A DNA stretch of 64,000 nucleotides from CBFHMJ01 sp965656875 (GCA_965656875.1 CBFHMJ010000015.1:91526-155525), one strand, 5' to 3'. Counted from the stretch's first letter, positions 18,517 to 28,189 are shown. The notes: generated from the letters alone by a model not told the origin. Made by a program: numbers and translations.

Positions 18517-19584
18517 ATGATTAAAAAAATACTGATTTCTGTCGTTTTACTCATCGCGCTGGTGGTTGGCACCGGATACTGGTTCATCGGACTCATCGGT
18601 GAAATGCCTGATTTGAAAGCAATGGAGAGTACGCAGCCTTCGTCTGTCGCGTATTTACAACGTAAAGTTGATACTGGTCGAGGCAATATTTTGATTGTTG
18701 TCACCAGTGCGACAGAAATGGGAGAGAGTGGCAAAAAAACTGGCTATGAACTCACGGAGTTATCTCGTGCTTACTATGTGTTTTCTGTTAATGGCTTTGA
18801 AGTTGATATTGCCAGTCCTAAAGGTGGCGAGCCGTCGGCCATTATCGATGATGAAGATATGACGATTTATGACTTCGCATTTTTGAACGATGTGGAGGCG
18901 CAACAGAAGGTTAAACACACGATAAAAACTGCAGACGTCCAGGCAGGGAATTATGCCGCGGTTTACTTTGTAGGGGGTAAAGGCGCTATGTTTGATTTTC
19001 CGCAGGACGAAGCTATTCAGGCATTTACGGCATCAATCTATGAAGCGGGTGGAACGGTTTCAGCTGTTTGTCATGGTCCGGCAGCTCTGGTTAATGTCCA
19101 GCTATCGGATGGCAGTTATCTGATAGCGAACAAACAGGTGAGTAGTTTTACCAATGAAGAAGAGTTGTTTTTAATACCGGATGCGGAAGTGATTTTTCCT
19201 TTCCTGTTAGAAGATAAGCTAAGAGAGCGACAAGGTGTATTCGTTGGTGGTACCGCGTACTTGCAGCAAGTCAGTAAGGATGAACGGTTACTCACGGGGC
19301 AAAATCCATGGTCTGTCTGGAAAGTTGCTGAAGATGTGATTCGTTCTATGGGTTATGAGCCTGTGCAACGAGATAAAACCAGTACAGAGTTCAGCATTGA
19401 TGTTTTAAAGACTTACGAACAATTTGGATTTGAAACAGCCAGAACCCAGTTGCAGCAATTTCATGCCGATCCGGGTAAACCCATTGATAAAGTCATCATT
19501 GGCATGCACAGCATTCTGGCTGTGATGAACGTTGAACCATTGAAAGCACTGGATTTAGCCTTGTTGCTCCAGAGTATTCAATAA
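18517..19584 (+). CDS. membrane-anchored DJ-1/PfpI (type 1 glutamine amidotransferase-like) protein
   Basis: 355 aa from the ATG at 18517, which has a strong AGGAGG site 7 nt upstream; an upstream frame from 18418 has no such support. One N-terminal hydrophobic segment (about 4-27) anchors or exports it. The DJ-1/PfpI domain has the nucleophile elbow AVCHGPAAL with C185/H186 and an upstream E78 in GYELTELS, the Hsp31-like triad arrangement. About 80 residues beyond the usual domain form a C-terminal extension. Likely a chaperone, protease or glyoxalase-like member; the exact activity cannot be read from sequence. Confidence 0.85.
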   Translation: MIKKILISVVLLIALVVGTGYWFIGLIGEMPDLKAMESTQPSSVAYLQRKVDTGRGNILIVVTSATEMGESGKKTGYELTELSRAYYVFSVNGFEVDIASPKGGEPSAIIDDEDMTIYDFAFLNDVEAQQKVKHTIKTADVQAGNYAAVYFVGGKGAMFDFPQDEAIQAFTASIYEAGGTVSAVCHGPAALVNVQLSDGSYLIANKQVSSFTNEEELFLIPDAEVIFPFLLEDKLRERQGVFVGGTAYLQQVSKDERLLTGQNPWSVWKVAEDVIRSMGYEPVQRDKTSTEFSIDVLKTYEQFGFETARTQLQQFHADPGKPIDKVIIGMHSILAVMNVEPLKALDLALLLQSIQ

Positions 19585-19822
19585 TCGTTCAGACCAAATG
19601 TTAATTAATTATGTTAATTTGATAACTAAATGTATCTAAAGCTGGTGGCCGGTTTGTCAGTTTTATGGTTACAATTGCTGTCAGCTTTATAGCTACCGCG
19701 ACAAACTAAACAGGATATTCCTGTGCAATGATGTGTAACCGAGTCTACTGACATGATGACAGTCGGCTCGATGGTAACCTGAGTGATTTCAGGAGAATGA
19801 CCTCAGCAATAGGAAGACGACA

Positions 19823-20707
19823 ATGGTTGAACCTGCTCTGTCGTCGATATTTAACAAGCCGGTACCCACGACTATTTCACCGGATACGTTAAGTGTTGAT
19901 GAACCGACGAAAACAAGACTGGAAATTTCCATCTCGGGGAGCGAGACGGATTCAGGCCAACAATTGTCGTACACTCCTGACATCAATATCATCAAGTTAT
20001 CCGTCAGTGATCGATTTGATGCTTCCAACCCAAACCACTTAAAACTCAACCCGGATATCGCGCAGGATGTCACTGAACTCGTATTCCATCTTGCTCGTCG
20101 TAATCAGTTACCGAATGAAGTTCATTGCCTTGCATCGGGTGATATAACGGCGAAACAGTTATTGCAACGAGTCTGTTTTCTGCTGATGAAGTGCATGGCC
20201 AGTCATTATGCGAGTTTTCCACTCTCAATCATTTGGCAAGACGTTGATGCTGTGACTGGTCGCTTGTTAGCGTCGCAACTTCAGCCCGGACAAAGACAAT
20301 CTCCTCATCAAATCAGAAATGTGTCACATTCTAATCTTCCATCGCTAGTGGATTATCTTGCATCTGTTGATGCGAGTGAAACACCGACCCTTTCCCTTTG
20401 GTTGTCCAGAACACCGGATGATGCTTTGCTGGCTCAGTTATCTCAATATGATCAATGCTGTTTTGTCATTAATTTATTGCCCGTTAATTCTCCTGATTTT
20501 GGCGAAATTGTACTGCCAGCAAATGTCCAACAAGCAAAAAATACCGTGTTCAATGATGAAAATGCGACCGGTGTGTTGATCGTTGATTCTGTGTGCGATG
20601 GCCATTGTCAGGTTGATCTGGCGGCGTTGAAAACGATGCAGCTACAGTGGTCTAAAGTGATTGATGTGTTACATCAGACTAATCAGCTGATAATGGTTCG
20701 CCGCTAA
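19823..20707 (+). CDS. hypothetical protein, 294 aa, upstream of the AT-ER gene
   Basis: I do not recognise this family. Start ATG with an AGGAAG site 7 nt upstream. No signal peptide or membrane segment. The first about 70 residues are polar and look disordered; from about residue 75 it appears to be an alpha/beta globular domain with hydrophobic strands (SFPLSIIWQDVD, TLSLWLSRTPDDA, CCFVINLLPVN, GVLIVDSVCDGHCQVD). The last stretch suggests a strand-loop with two cysteines. It lies 168 nt upstream of the AT-ER fusion in the same direction, which suggests but does not prove a functional link. Confidence 0.75.
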   Translation: MVEPALSSIFNKPVPTTISPDTLSVDEPTKTRLEISISGSETDSGQQLSYTPDINIIKLSVSDRFDASNPNHLKLNPDIAQDVTELVFHLARRNQLPNEVHCLASGDITAKQLLQRVCFLLMKCMASHYASFPLSIIWQDVDAVTGRLLASQLQPGQRQSPHQIRNVSHSNLPSLVDYLASVDASETPTLSLWLSRTPDDALLAQLSQYDQCCFVINLLPVNSPDFGEIVLPANVQQAKNTVFNDENATGVLIVDSVCDGHCQVDLAALKTMQLQWSKVIDVLHQTNQLIMVRR

Positions 20708-20875
20708 ACTGTCAGGCTCAACAGATCTACGTCCTTCCCGGTTATTATTTCTATAAAGCCTGCTTTCTGGTTTGGCTTGTGACGACAATGGATACTACAC
20801 TCTGAGCATAAGGTGTTCTTGTTTCACACCTTCTGATCTCACACCTGATTTCTCAACCGAAAAGGGAGAGCGTTA

Positions 20876-23140
20876 GTGTCTCAACGTAATCAAGCTGGCC
20901 TTACTGCATACATGTTTCCTGGTGTTGGTGCTCAATCAGTTGGTATGGGCAGCGACTTATTTAAACAATTCCCTGAATTTGTGGCTGTTTCTGACAATAT
21001 CCTGGGTTATTCCATAAAAGAACTTTGTCTGGACGACCCGGAAAACCTGCTGTCTCATACCCAATTTTTACAGCCCGCCTTATTTGTTGTTAGCGTATTG
21101 CACTACCTCGAACGGCGGCAGCAATGCAAAGAACAAATTGATTTCTTTCTGGGGCATGGATGCGGAGAGCTGGCCGCGTTATATGCCGCAGGCGTATTTG
21201 ATTTTGCAACCGGACTGACATTAATTAAACGGCGAAGTGAGCTGATGGCTGACATTAATCAGGGAGGAATGGCGACCGTCGTTAATCTGGATGGCACAAC
21301 CATAGAGCAAATGATTGATGAACATCATTTGAACGACGTCAGTATCGCAATGCACAATGCGCCGGACAAATGTGTCATAGCCGGTAGTGATCATCAGCTA
21401 AATGCAATTAAAGAACATATTGAGCAGCAGCAAGGCCGCTATTTTACAATGAGAACGCCAGCGGCGTACTACAGTCAGCAAATGGAAAAAATTGAACAAA
21501 AGTTTCTTGCAGAGCTGGCTGATTTTTCGTTCCAACCACCTAATATTGATGTTATTTCTAACGCGACAGGGGAGGTTTATCCCAGTGATGTTGAAGGGAT
21601 AAAAAAACTGTTAGCACGTCAGTTGTCCTCGGGAATTCGCTGGCATCAGTCAATCAATATGTTGCTGGATAACGATGTTCGGGTTTTTCACGAGACTGGC
21701 CCGGGCACAGTCCTCTCTCGCTATGTCCGTTTATGTAAAGATGCCAGACGGGAGTCAACGACGGTCGATGTTATCAATGAATCTGATGATGAAGCAGAAA
21801 ATCATGTTGCATCATCACACCTCGGTTCTTCTGCATTTTGTAAAGACTACGGCGTTGATATCGCATGCGTCGCAGGAGGAATGTACAAAGGCGTGTCATC
21901 TCCTGAAATGGTTATTCGCATGGCGAATAACGGTATGCTGGGATTTCTAGGTGTAAGTGGTCAGGCTCCCGCTGTGATTGAAACGTCTTTAGAGCATATT
22001 CGAGCTGCAGTCGGTCATCGTTCCTGGGGGGTTAGCCTGTTTTGTCACTATGCTGATGGTGACAAAGAAATGAAAATGATTGATCTGTTACTACGGCATA
22101 GTGTGAACAATGTTGAGTTGGCAGGCTTTGTACAAGTGACCCCCGCTATTGTTCGTTATCGATTGCTCGGTCTTCGCCGTACTGATCAGGGGCAAATCGT
22201 GTCCGATCATCGCATTATTGTGAAAGCGTCCCGCCCGGAAGTCACTGAAGCATTTCTTAAACCGGCCCCGGAAAGAATTATTCGTCAGTTAGTTGCTAAA
22301 AATCAAATCACTGAAGAGCAAGCGCGTCTGGCTCGGTTAATTCCTGTTGCGCATGATGTGTGTGTCGCTGGCGAATGTGGCGGTCATACCGAGCGTTACA
22401 GCGTGATGACGAACTTGCCTGTAATAAAACGTCAGGCAGAACAATTCAGACTGGAATATGGTTTTCATCATGAAGTCAGAGTTGGCGTAACGGGGGGATT
22501 AGGTTGTCCTGAAGCGATAGCGGCTGCTTTTATGCTTGGGGCCGACTTTATTGTCACTGGATCTGTGAACTTGTGTACGGTAGAGGCCGGTATGAGTGAC
22601 ATGGTGAAGGAGTTGCTTGCAAGCATGTCGGTCTCTGACACAGAGTTAGCACCGTCAGGCGACTTATTTGAGTTGGGTGGTAAGATTCAGGTTTACAAAA
22701 AAGGCGTGTTCTTCCCTGCAAGAGCTAACAAACTGTACGATTTGTGGCAGCATCATTCCTCATTAAAAGAACTCGATGAATCAACGGTTTATCAACTTGA
22801 ACGAAACTATTTTAAAGCATCTTTAGATGAGGTCTGGCAGGAAGTCATGGATCATTACAGTGAAGTAGACCCCGATGAGATATATCGGGCAGAACGTCAC
22901 GCTCGGCATAAAATGGCGCTGATTTTCCGGTGGTACTTTATTAAAGCGCATAAACTGGCGGTGAAAGGCGAGGTCAGTCAGCGAGTCGATTTTCAGATTC
23001 AGGTTGGTCCGGCTCTGGGCGTGTTCAATCAATGGGTTGCCGGTACGACGCTGGAGTCATGGCAATCTCGTCATGTTGACGAAGTGAATAAACGACTGAT
23101 GAAACATGCCGAACAGCTATTAAAACAACGACGTTATTGA
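20876..23140 (+). CDS. AT-ER fusion protein (PksE-like acyltransferase / PfaD-type enoyl reductase), AT site lost
   Basis: 754 aa from a GTG start with a GGGAG site. Residues 1-290 are a FabD-like acyltransferase closest in pattern to the trans-AT polyketide didomain PksE (LGYSIKELC...TQFLQPALFVV). About 315-754 is the FMN-dependent PfaD-type enoyl reductase (VAGGMYKGVSSPEMVIRMAN, GECGGHTE, VTGGLGCPEAIAAAFMLGAD, VTGSVN). The AT catalytic set is gone: GHSxGE reads GHGCGE (G95), the active-site His position is Y199 in AAYYS, and the oxyanion Gln is V17 in PGVGAQ. The reductase half looks intact. No ketosynthase, ACP or other PKS gene is nearby. I infer a reductase with a structural or repurposed AT domain. 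Confidence 0.88.
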   Translation: MSQRNQAGLTAYMFPGVGAQSVGMGSDLFKQFPEFVAVSDNILGYSIKELCLDDPENLLSHTQFLQPALFVVSVLHYLERRQQCKEQIDFFLGHGCGELAALYAAGVFDFATGLTLIKRRSELMADINQGGMATVVNLDGTTIEQMIDEHHLNDVSIAMHNAPDKCVIAGSDHQLNAIKEHIEQQQGRYFTMRTPAAYYSQQMEKIEQKFLAELADFSFQPPNIDVISNATGEVYPSDVEGIKKLLARQLSSGIRWHQSINMLLDNDVRVFHETGPGTVLSRYVRLCKDARRESTTVDVINESDDEAENHVASSHLGSSAFCKDYGVDIACVAGGMYKGVSSPEMVIRMANNGMLGFLGVSGQAPAVIETSLEHIRAAVGHRSWGVSLFCHYADGDKEMKMIDLLLRHSVNNVELAGFVQVTPAIVRYRLLGLRRTDQGQIVSDHRIIVKASRPEVTEAFLKPAPERIIRQLVAKNQITEEQARLARLIPVAHDVCVAGECGGHTERYSVMTNLPVIKRQAEQFRLEYGFHHEVRVGVTGGLGCPEAIAAAFMLGADFIVTGSVNLCTVEAGMSDMVKELLASMSVSDTELAPSGDLFELGGKIQVYKKGVFFPARANKLYDLWQHHSSLKELDESTVYQLERNYFKASLDEVWQEVMDHYSEVDPDEIYRAERHARHKMALIFRWYFIKAHKLAVKGEVSQRVDFQIQVGPALGVFNQWVAGTTLESWQSRHVDEVNKRLMKHAEQLLKQRRY

Positions 23141-23160
23141 GTTTTTAACGTACAAAACGA

Positions 23161-23185
23161 AAAAAGCCCGAAAATCGGGCTTTTT
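23161..23185. terminator. bidirectional terminator between AT-ER gene and nfuA
   Basis: Hairpin GCCCGA/TCGGGC with an AAA loop, flanked by an A run on the left and a T run on the right, so it can end transcription from both converging genes. Confidence 0.88.
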
Positions 23186-23216
23186 ACTATAATTGCTGCA
23201 TTCATCACAGAGGGTG

Positions 23217-23795
23217 TTAGTAATAAGAATGCTCACCACGTTCGTGTGATGTAACGTCTTTAACACCGTTTAGTTCGCCTTCGAACTGTTTCAATAATTC
23301 TTTTTCAATACCTTCCTGAAGCGTAACGTCAACCATGCTACAACCATTACAGCCACCGCCAAATTGAAGAATAGCAATCTTGTCTTCAGTGATTTCTACC
23401 ACACTAACAAAACCACCGTGACCGGCTAACTGAGGGTTGATATCGGTTTGAATAACATAGTTAATGCGTTCAAGTAGTGGCGCGTTGTCATCAACTTTTT
23501 TAACTTTAGCGTTTGGTGCTTTCAGTGTCAGTTGCGATCCCATTTTATCGGTAACAAAGTCAATTTCTGCTTCTTCAAGGAAAGGAGCGCTTTCTTTGTC
23601 GATAATGGCATCAAAGTAATCAAACGTCAGACGCATATCATCATCTTCGACAGAATCTGCCGGGCAATATGAAACGCCACATTCGGCTTGCGGGGTGCCA
23701 GGGTTTACAACAAAAACTCGAATGTTTGTGCCTTCAGCCTGTTGTTCTAGTAACGCTTTGAAGTGAGTTTGTGCATTGTCTGAAATGGAAATCAT
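23217..23795 (-). CDS. nfuA: NfuA Fe-S biogenesis carrier protein
   Basis: 192-aa [4Fe-4S] carrier. N-terminal degenerate A-type domain and C-terminal Nfu domain with the CxxC ligand pair C149/C152 in GGGCNGCSMVDVTL, the same numbering as in E. coli NfuA. Delivers clusters to apoproteins and protects them under oxidative stress or iron starvation. In E. coli it also lies next to gntX (comF) and bioH; here an M14 peptidase gene is inserted between nfuA and comF. Confidence 0.97.
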   Translation of the reverse strand: MISISDNAQTHFKALLEQQAEGTNIRVFVVNPGTPQAECGVSYCPADSVEDDDMRLTFDYFDAIIDKESAPFLEEAEIDFVTDKMGSQLTLKAPNAKVKKVDDNAPLLERINYVIQTDINPQLAGHGGFVSVVEITEDKIAILQFGGGCNGCSMVDVTLQEGIEKELLKQFEGELNGVKDVTSHERGEHSYY

Positions 23796-23953
23796 TACTG
23801 GCTCTCAAATTACCTGAGTGAAATAGTCGGATAAGCGAGAATCATACTATTGTTACGTCTTAGCTGCCAGTATTTCGCCGTTTTTTATTTGGAGAACACC
23901 GCGATAACTGGTAGTTTTACAGCCATCATTAGACCATTATAAAAACCTGATAA

Positions 23954-26515
23954 ATGCGCAAATTTCTCCAGTTAACGGCAGCCGTTGTAACCTTGTTTAC
24001 TTCCTTGTCGCTGTCGGCAAAACCAATCACGTATTACTTCCCTCAACAAGCTGATTTTGATCAATCAATACCTACGCCTGATGAATATCTGGGATATGGT
24101 GTTGGAGACTGGCATGTCAGACATGACCAACTTAACAGCTACATGGAATTGCTGGCGCAAAAGAGTGACCGAATCACGATTGAAACGACGGGTTACACTC
24201 ATGAGCGTCGCCAGTTAAAGTTGATGACTATCACATCGCCGGATAATCATGGACAACTTGAAACTATTCGTCAGCAACACTTGAACAGAATTTCTCAAAA
24301 AGGCATTCAATCGGTTGATAAAGCACCGTTAGTGTTATGGATGGGCTACAGCGTTCACGGTAATGAATCCAGCGGTAGTAATGCTTCAATGTTAGTCGCT
24401 TACTATCTGGCAGCCAGTAATGATGCGTTTGTTGGTCAGCTACTGAATAATTCGGTTGTGTTACTTGATCCAAGTATCAACCCTGATGGTTTGGACCGTT
24501 TTGCAACCTGGGCAAACAGCAACCGTGGCATGACGTTAAGCACTGATCCGGAAACAATGGAGCATGCGCAAGCCTGGCCTTATGCCAGAACCAATCATTA
24601 CTGGTTTGATTTGAACCGTGACTGGTTGTTGTTACAACATCCTGAATCACGCGCTCGTATTGCCAAATTCCATCACTGGATGCCAAATGTGCTGACCGAT
24701 TTCCATGAGATGGGCACGAACAGCACTTATTTCTTCCAGCCGGGTGTTCCTTCTCGTAAAAATCCGATTACACCAGACAAAAACGTTGATCTCACCAAAG
24801 CGATTGCAGAGTTCCATGCTAAGGCGCTGGATGCTGACGACCAGCTATATTTTACAGAAGAAGCATTTGATGATTTCTACTATGGTAAAGGATCGACTTA
24901 TCCAGATGTTCATGGCGCGGTAGGTATTTTATTTGAACAAGCCAGTAGCCGTGGCCATGCGCAAGATTCAATCAATGGATTGTTGACGTTTTCAGAGACG
25001 ATCAAAAATCAGTTAACAACATCGATGTCTACTTTCAAAGGTTCATTGAGTGTGAAGGATGATTTGTTGAAGTATCAGCAGTCGTTCTACGATTCAGCGT
25101 TGGAGCTAGGTAGTGATGATGATGTGAAAGGCTACTTACTGCACGAAGCACATGACAAGTCTCGATTAGATAATCTGGTTAACTTGCTGCGAATGCATAA
25201 GATTAAAGTATTACCTGTTACTAAAGACTTTAAAGCTTCTAAAAAGAAAATTGCGGCCGGTACCGCTTACTTTGTTCCAAGTGAACAGGCGCAACATCGG
25301 TTAGTTAAAGCCGTATTCTCTACACGTAAATCTTTCCCTGATAACACCTTCTACGATATTTCAGGTTGGACGTTACCGTATGCGTTCAACATTGACTTTA
25401 TGTCGTTGAAGTCGACTCGTGGCCTGACAACAGGCAAAGCAATTGATGAAGATGTTACACCAGCACCAGAGCTGGCGAACAGTTATGCATATGCTATGTC
25501 ATGGGATGACTACATGGCACCATCAATGCTGCAGCAAATGCTGGACAATGGCTTGATGGTTCGTGTCGCGACAGAAGGCTTTAAAGCAAAAGTTGCCGGT
25601 GGTGAGCAGCAATTTAAGCCTGGCACAATTCTTATTCCTCGTGGTATTCAGAAGAATGCAGACTGGTTGAATGTTCTGCGTCGCCTGAACAGTGAAGTAA
25701 AACCGTTGATTACGGCATTGGAATCTGGCTTAACGTCGAGTGGTATCGACCTGGGGAGTCGTTCTTTTGAGCCTGTAGAAAAACCAAAAGTGATTCTTGT
25801 CGGTGGCGAAGGTGTCAGCCCTTATGAAGTTGGTGAGATCTGGTATTACTTCGACCGTTTCCTTGGACTTGCGCCAACGATGATTGAAAAATCTCGTCTG
25901 AATCGCGTTGACTTGAATAACTACACACACATTGTCTTTGCTAATGGCCGTTACAATGAATTGAATGATTCATTCGCTAAAAAGTTGAAATCGTGGATTT
26001 CAGCAGGCGGTGTTGTCTGGGGTCAGAAGGGTGGTGCTGAGTGGTTGGCTGATCGTGGTATTGCGAAAGCTGATTATGTCTCTGCAAAAGAGATGCGAGC
26101 GCTATTTCCAACAGATGGCTTATCTTACGGCGACCGCTCTTCACTGGCTTCCCGTCAACGTATTGCCGGTGCCATTTTTGGCGGTAAGATTGACCTGACT
26201 CATCCTCTTGCCTATGGCTATAACGCTGAAAATCTACCTTTATTTAAAGATAGTACGGGTTCATTTAAACGTCCGGATACTCCTTTTGTTTCAGTCATCA
26301 ATTATGTGGAGAAACCATTGATGAGTGGCTACAGCGATGACATTAACGTAGAGAAAATTGCAGAAGGAACGGCACTGGTCGCGCATAACATGGGACAGGG
26401 TCGAGTTATTGCAATGGCTGACAATGTTAACTTCCGGGGTTTCTGGTATGGAACCAGTCGATTATTAAGTAATGCTATTTACTTCGGTCATGTCTTTTCA
26501 GCGTCAGCTGATTAA
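23954..26515 (+). CDS. secreted M14 family zinc carboxypeptidase
   Basis: 853 aa with signal peptide (residues 1-22, ending LSLSAKP). Peptidase M14 domain: zinc ligands H135 and E138 in SVHGNESSG, third ligand H251 in TDFHEMGTN, catalytic glutamate E328 in GILFEQASSRG, and NPDG/DLNRDW substrate-binding motifs. A long C-terminal part (about 380-853) contains a region resembling glutamine-amidotransferase-like or type-1 flavodoxin-like folds (VILVGGEGVSPYEVGEIWYY), as seen in large M14 exopeptidases of marine gammaproteobacteria. Likely exported, possibly through the T2SS or retained in the periplasm. Confidence 0.93.
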   Translation: MRKFLQLTAAVVTLFTSLSLSAKPITYYFPQQADFDQSIPTPDEYLGYGVGDWHVRHDQLNSYMELLAQKSDRITIETTGYTHERRQLKLMTITSPDNHGQLETIRQQHLNRISQKGIQSVDKAPLVLWMGYSVHGNESSGSNASMLVAYYLAASNDAFVGQLLNNSVVLLDPSINPDGLDRFATWANSNRGMTLSTDPETMEHAQAWPYARTNHYWFDLNRDWLLLQHPESRARIAKFHHWMPNVLTDFHEMGTNSTYFFQPGVPSRKNPITPDKNVDLTKAIAEFHAKALDADDQLYFTEEAFDDFYYGKGSTYPDVHGAVGILFEQASSRGHAQDSINGLLTFSETIKNQLTTSMSTFKGSLSVKDDLLKYQQSFYDSALELGSDDDVKGYLLHEAHDKSRLDNLVNLLRMHKIKVLPVTKDFKASKKKIAAGTAYFVPSEQAQHRLVKAVFSTRKSFPDNTFYDISGWTLPYAFNIDFMSLKSTRGLTTGKAIDEDVTPAPELANSYAYAMSWDDYMAPSMLQQMLDNGLMVRVATEGFKAKVAGGEQQFKPGTILIPRGIQKNADWLNVLRRLNSEVKPLITALESGLTSSGIDLGSRSFEPVEKPKVILVGGEGVSPYEVGEIWYYFDRFLGLAPTMIEKSRLNRVDLNNYTHIVFANGRYNELNDSFAKKLKSWISAGGVVWGQKGGAEWLADRGIAKADYVSAKEMRALFPTDGLSYGDRSSLASRQRIAGAIFGGKIDLTHPLAYGYNAENLPLFKDSTGSFKRPDTPFVSVINYVEKPLMSGYSDDINVEKIAEGTALVAHNMGQGRVIAMADNVNFRGFWYGTSRLLSNAIYFGHVFSASAD

Positions 26516-26523
26516 CCTCATAT

Positions 26524-27222
26524 TCATGACTTTGGTGTAATACAGACAGTCCAGACACTGATATGTTTAACACCTTCTTTTCTTAAAACGCGACAGGCCG
26601 CCTCGATGGTAGAGCCTGTCGTTATCACATCATCTACCAGCGCTATATGTCTGTATTGATGCAGCTGACCGGTCAGTTTGAATGCATTCTTTACGTTTCT
26701 GCGCCGTTGTGCTGCGGTTAATAATGTTTGAGCTGAAGTCGATTTAGATCTCACCAGCACAGAATTATCCATTGGTATATCCAGTAATGCAGACAACTGA
26801 CGCGCAATAACTTCTGCCTGATTATATCCACGAATCAGGGAACGAGTTTGATGTAAAGGAAGAGGAATGATGAGATTTGGCAATGGATAACTATGTTGAT
26901 GATGAATGATATTAATGCGTTTCGCTAAAAGTTGTCCGGTCAGATGGCCAAATAAATGATTTCTGTGAAATTTAAGTCGTGTGATCCAATGGTCGAATGG
27001 CCACTGATAATGAGCAAGACTTACCAGATAATCCAGATGCTTGATCGTTAAATCTCTTCTAATCCCAGGGAGAGCAAGCAGATTTTGCTCTAGCGGCAGC
27101 ATGCGAGGCGTTATATCAGTCAGACAGATCTGACAAATGGACTGATGAGCGTTTTGGGATAGCTGATGGCATAATACGCAGCGGCCTGGTAGCAGCCAGT
27201 CAAGAAGAGTAGAAATCATCAC
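26524..27222 (-). CDS. ComF family phosphoribosyltransferase-like protein (GntX)
   Basis: 232 aa. N-terminal zinc-finger-like CVLCHQL...CQICLTD, then a type I PRTase fold with PRPP loop VDDVITTGSTIEAA. ComF proteins support DNA uptake and natural transformation; the E. coli homologue GntX lies in the same position between bioH and nfuA. Divergent from bioH with only about 35 nt between starts, so their promoters overlap. Eight nt separate its stop from the end of the M14 peptidase gene. Confidence 0.94.
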   Translation of the reverse strand: MMISTLLDWLLPGRCVLCHQLSQNAHQSICQICLTDITPRMLPLEQNLLALPGIRRDLTIKHLDYLVSLAHYQWPFDHWITRLKFHRNHLFGHLTGQLLAKRINIIHHQHSYPLPNLIIPLPLHQTRSLIRGYNQAEVIARQLSALLDIPMDNSVLVRSKSTSAQTLLTAAQRRRNVKNAFKLTGQLHQYRHIALVDDVITTGSTIEAACRVLRKEGVKHISVWTVCITPKS

Positions 27223-27257
27223 GTTCCTTGTAAGTTATATTATTGGAGACAATCCAG

Positions 27258-28028
27258 GTGTTAAAAGTAAAGAAATATGGGACAGGACGTCAACCTCTTG
27301 TACTACTTCACGGTTGGGGAATGAATAGTGGTGTCTGGGAACATTTACTGGAAGATTTGTCACCGTATTACCAAATAACCGCGATAGACTTGCCGGGATT
27401 TGGGGTTAACAGTGATGTATTACCACAGGAATATTTACTGCCTGATATTGCTCAGATGATCGTGGCAGTTTGTCCGCCCAAAGCAATTATTGCAGGCTGG
27501 TCTTTAGGTGGTCTTGTAGCGACATGGATTGCGTTACATCATCCACAGTATGTTGAAAAACTAAGCCTTATTGCCAGTACACCGTGCTTTCTGCAGCGAG
27601 ATGAATGGAAAGGTATAAAACCTGAAGTGTTAGCCGGGTTTTCGCAATTACTGCTATCAGATACAACAAAAACCATTGAACGGTTTTTAGCTATTCAGGC
27701 AATGGGTAGTGCAACGGGGAAGCAAGATGTCAGACAGATTCGTCAGACAATTTTTCAGTACGATTCTCCACATGAGACAGCGTTATCAGGTGGATTGTCT
27801 ATTCTGGAAAATATCGATTTGCGGGATCAACTGCATCAGCTGTCAATGCCGGTAACGGGTGTATATGGTCGTCTGGATTCATTAGTGCCAAAGCATGTGC
27901 CTGATTCACTGGCAACTGTGATTCCAGATTTCAGGTTTGAGATCATCGATAAAGCGTCTCATGCACCTTTTGTATCTCACACAAATGAGTTTGTAACGTT
28001 ATTTAATCAGCTGAATCTGGATGAATAG
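27258..28028 (+). CDS. bioH: BioH pimeloyl-ACP methyl ester carboxylesterase
   Basis: 256-aa alpha/beta hydrolase that releases pimeloyl-ACP in biotin synthesis. I choose the GTG at 27258 (GGAG site 9 nt upstream) over a TTG at 27243 because it places the triad at S82 (GWSLGG), D207 (YGRLDSLVP) and H235 (KASHAPF), exactly the E. coli BioH numbering. HGWGMNSGVW near the N-terminus forms the oxyanion loop. Divergent from comF, as in E. coli. Confidence 0.96.
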   Translation: MLKVKKYGTGRQPLVLLHGWGMNSGVWEHLLEDLSPYYQITAIDLPGFGVNSDVLPQEYLLPDIAQMIVAVCPPKAIIAGWSLGGLVATWIALHHPQYVEKLSLIASTPCFLQRDEWKGIKPEVLAGFSQLLLSDTTKTIERFLAIQAMGSATGKQDVRQIRQTIFQYDSPHETALSGGLSILENIDLRDQLHQLSMPVTGVYGRLDSLVPKHVPDSLATVIPDFRFEIIDKASHAPFVSHTNEFVTLFNQLNLDE

Positions 28029-28189
28029 TACTATCTGATTGATTTGTATCTATTTTGACTATTTTTATAACCTGACTGACTATCAAAGTTATTTTTAATG
28101 GAGTAATTGCCTGTATTCAGGCTTTCATAATTTGACTTATTGGTTAATAATTAACCTTACGGTAGTGTAACTAAAAATCGGATAGTTTT

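Noticed and set aside
19823..23140. Trans-AT polyketide synthase or pfa polyunsaturated fatty acid cluster
   Set aside because: Only an AT-ER protein is present; no ketosynthase, ACP, ketoreductase or phosphopantetheinyl transferase flanks it.
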